Source: CAWELS01 sp964468205
GTDB taxonomy: Bacteria > Acidobacteriota > Terriglobia > Bryobacterales > Bryobacteraceae
NCBI GenBank assembly: GCA_964468205.1
Contig: CAYXVG010000095.1
Coordinates: 1-16,846, forward strand
Length of the DNA: 16,846 nucleotides
Direction: 5' to 3'
Positions 15,554-16,846 of the stretch are shown one piece after another. Position 1 is the first letter of the stretch. Each line of letters starts with the position of its first letter. The notes beneath the pieces are model-generated. The model worked only from the letters and a program-made list of their open reading frames with translations. It ran no database searches and was not told the origin of the DNA. The position numbers were made by a program, and so were the translations under genes.

Positions 15554-16618
15554 ATGACGATTCGAAACATCCGCAGGATCGGCGTTGTTTCGGTCCTGTC
15601 TTTAGTGCTTCATGGTTCCTCATACACGGCCGATTTGTGCGCCGGCGAAGAACTGGACTGCTGTTTCAGAGATTTTGACTGCTCGCAACAACCCTGCGGC
15701 ATCAGCGGCAAATCGGCGATCTGCCGGGTCCTTGGACCAGAATCCTACGTAGAAGGCACCTCTTGGAGCTTGTCGTGTAGTGGACCCAATGCCGCGGCAT
15801 GCAGAACGGACTGTGCTTGTTGCTGCATCACCTTGTATCTCAATGGAAATTTCCTGACCAGACAATGCTCGACAGGCGCTTGTCAGCAGGGTATTTCGTG
15901 CGACTGCTTGATCCCCTCCTATCTGAAGAACCCGTATGTTCGCAGCTTCTTGCCCTCGGGCATGAGTAGCGGAACGGATTCGATACAGTGGCCTGTTGAA
16001 TCTGTGTCTAGAGACGCCATTGTGATCACAGATCCAGAGATCCCAATGTCGATTACCAAAGCAGTGTATTCTGTGGCAAAAAGTGGCGGCTTTCTCACTA
16101 ATGTTCAGTTCGAGGCAGTCAGTCACGATCCAGAAGACTTGGTGGCGTATCTGATTGGAATCGAAGTTGAGTGGGAGGACGGCGAGCGCACAGTCCGGCA
16201 TATCCAGGTAGACAGCTTCCTTGGACACCACCACTTCATACAGGGAGAGAAACTCTCAGCGCCTGAAGTGGAGACCTTGATCGCAAGTGATACACCGCTC
16301 CGCGAGGTAAAGGTCTACGTAGCATATGCCGAGTATTTGGATGGCCGCCTTCACGGACGGAACGCGTCCGTTGTTGCCAAGAGACTGGATAGCTACAGAA
16401 ACGAAGCGCTTTCTACCTATATGCGGATCCTTTCGAGGCTTCGCTTCGAAGGCAACTCCGAACCGAAGCTGCGACAAGTGTTGGACGACTTTCCGTCAGG
16501 CACAACGTCACGAGCTGAACGCGACGCGATTCAACACGTTCGGGCAGCGCTCGCCATGGGCTATGACACTGCTCTGAGAGTCCTAACCGAGGCTCCATCG
16601 CCAGCCAGACGCCAATAA
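15554..16618 (+). CDS. Secreted cysteine-rich protein of unknown function
   Basis: 354 aa from ATG 15554, preferred over TTG 15539 because GAAGGA (15541-15546) sits 7 bases upstream and the product then has a proper Sec signal (MTIRNIRRIG, hydrophobic core, cleavage near residue 22-27). Residues 29-118 hold all 16 cysteines, including CC at 36-37 and CACCC at 87-91; residues 119-354 contain none. This suggests a disulfide-rich N-terminal module followed by a separate alpha/beta domain with phrases IGIEVEWEDGERTVRHIQVDSF, GHHHF and VKVYVAYAEYLDG. GHHHF could bind a metal. The base composition looks less GC-rich than the 9.6-14.8 kb operon. It stands alone, with its own promoter and a terminator about 110 bases downstream. 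I do not recognise the family. The other cysteine-rich frame at 6368-6682 is similar in character but I see no clear residue-by-residue match. Confidence 0.8.
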   Translation: MTIRNIRRIGVVSVLSLVLHGSSYTADLCAGEELDCCFRDFDCSQQPCGISGKSAICRVLGPESYVEGTSWSLSCSGPNAAACRTDCACCCITLYLNGNFLTRQCSTGACQQGISCDCLIPSYLKNPYVRSFLPSGMSSGTDSIQWPVESVSRDAIVITDPEIPMSITKAVYSVAKSGGFLTNVQFEAVSHDPEDLVAYLIGIEVEWEDGERTVRHIQVDSFLGHHHFIQGEKLSAPEVETLIASDTPLREVKVYVAYAEYLDGRLHGRNASVVAKRLDSYRNEALSTYMRILSRLRFEGNSEPKLRQVLDDFPSGTTSRAERDAIQHVRAALAMGYDTALRVLTEAPSPARRQ

Positions 16619-16790
16619 TCCCCGACGCGTACGGACGTATGTCTAACAGAGAGCGGTTTGTGCTCGACGAGCACCTAGAGTTGGGAGCGGCGTTCGTCCT
16701 GGTACTATGCCGCTGGACCCTATAAGGGAACGCCGGCCCCGGTTAGGGCCGGCCTTTCGCTTGGTATTGCGTACTACGGGGTAAACTTGC
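16619..16790. other. Intergenic region between convergent genes
   Basis: No gene supported. It contains the terminator hairpin at 16732-16753. Confidence 0.6.
16732..16757 (+). terminator. Rho-independent-like terminator, possibly bidirectional
   Basis: GCCGGCCC (16732-16739) pairs perfectly with GGGCCGGC (16746-16753) around a 6-base loop, followed by CTTTCGCTT. The T-run is short. It sits between two convergent genes and may serve both. Confidence 0.7.
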
Positions 16791-16846
16791 TTACGCGGTG
16801 CGCATGGTCTCGGCGCCGGCGTCGGCGCTCTTGGCCGTGATGGCGG
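16791..16846 (-). CDS. 3' end of a convergent gene, partial
   Basis: On the minus strand a frame enters from beyond the window and ends AITAKSADAGAETMRTA with TAA at 16793-16791. Every sense codon ends in G or C, the mark of a real gene in this genome. Only 17 residues are visible, too few to name the protein. Confidence 0.55.
   Translation of the reverse strand, partial: AITAKSADAGAETMRTA

Noticed and set aside
16639..16725. Small plus-strand ORF of 28 codons
   Set aside because: No ribosome site, no promoter of its own and no recognisable features; too short to support.
1..16846. CRISPR array, tRNA, rRNA or prophage
   Set aside because: No regularly spaced repeats, no cloverleaf-like or rRNA sequence, and no phage structural or integrase genes were seen.

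Overview
The window looks like a high-GC chromosome segment from an acidobacterium of the Solibacter/Bryobacter type (inference). The basis is the mix of a DUF4832 glycoside-hydrolase-like protein, a very large Tat-exported protein and a DUF1549/DUF1553 - DUF1501 - pre-peptidase-domain operon, which is typical of Acidobacteriota and Planctomycetota. Almost every intact gene carries a Sec or Tat export signal. The first 25 bases are pure G and are probably an assembly or sequencing artefact.

Layout. (1) 687-2153: a secreted TIM-barrel DUF4832 protein. (2) 2240-2731: the first 164 codons of a Tat-exported protein, cut off abruptly. (3) 2733-4585: group II intron A with a frame-broken reverse transcriptase (RT) and recognisable domains V and VI. 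(4) 4586-5238: the 3' part of a different group II intron (B), starting just after the RT active-site motif, with its own domain V. (5) 5382-6682: a small cargo with its own promoter, coding for a secreted beta-propeller-like protein and a cysteine-rich mini-protein whose frame is cut by TAA exactly where the signal peptide ends. (6) 6994-9355: the remaining 787 codons of the Tat protein, lacking a start and beginning with a 136-bp near-copy of the end of the first part. (7) 9571-14816: a tight three-gene operon (DUF1549/DUF1553, DUF1501, PPC/TIG protein). (8) 14839-15466: on the minus strand, a decayed VapBC toxin-antitoxin module and a scrap resembling the 3' end of a pyruvate phosphate dikinase gene. 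(9) 15554-16618: a secreted protein with 16 cysteines in a 90-residue stretch and a long cysteine-free C-terminal region. (10) 16732-16846: a terminator hairpin, then the 3' end of a convergent gene.

The genes at both ends of the split, and the 9.6-14.8 kb operon, fit an envelope or periplasmic polymer-degradation locus. The middle (2.7-7.0 kb) is a rearrangement scar. Intron A's 5' flank is the Tat gene and its 3' flank is the RT gene of intron B, so the two flanks cannot have come from one simple insertion. The host gene reads TACGCCGGCGAT at the junction, very close to the TACGCCGACGAT-type sequence encoding the YADD motif of intron RTs. Ectopic insertion at a look-alike site followed by recombination between intron copies would explain the layout; a repeat-driven misassembly is the main alternative.

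The best candidate for something undescribed is the pair of cysteine-rich secreted products (6368-6682 and 15554-16618). Both lie downstream of near-identical promoters (TTGACT-N16/17-TACACT) that have short palindromes just upstream, and the first is coupled to a secreted propeller protein.
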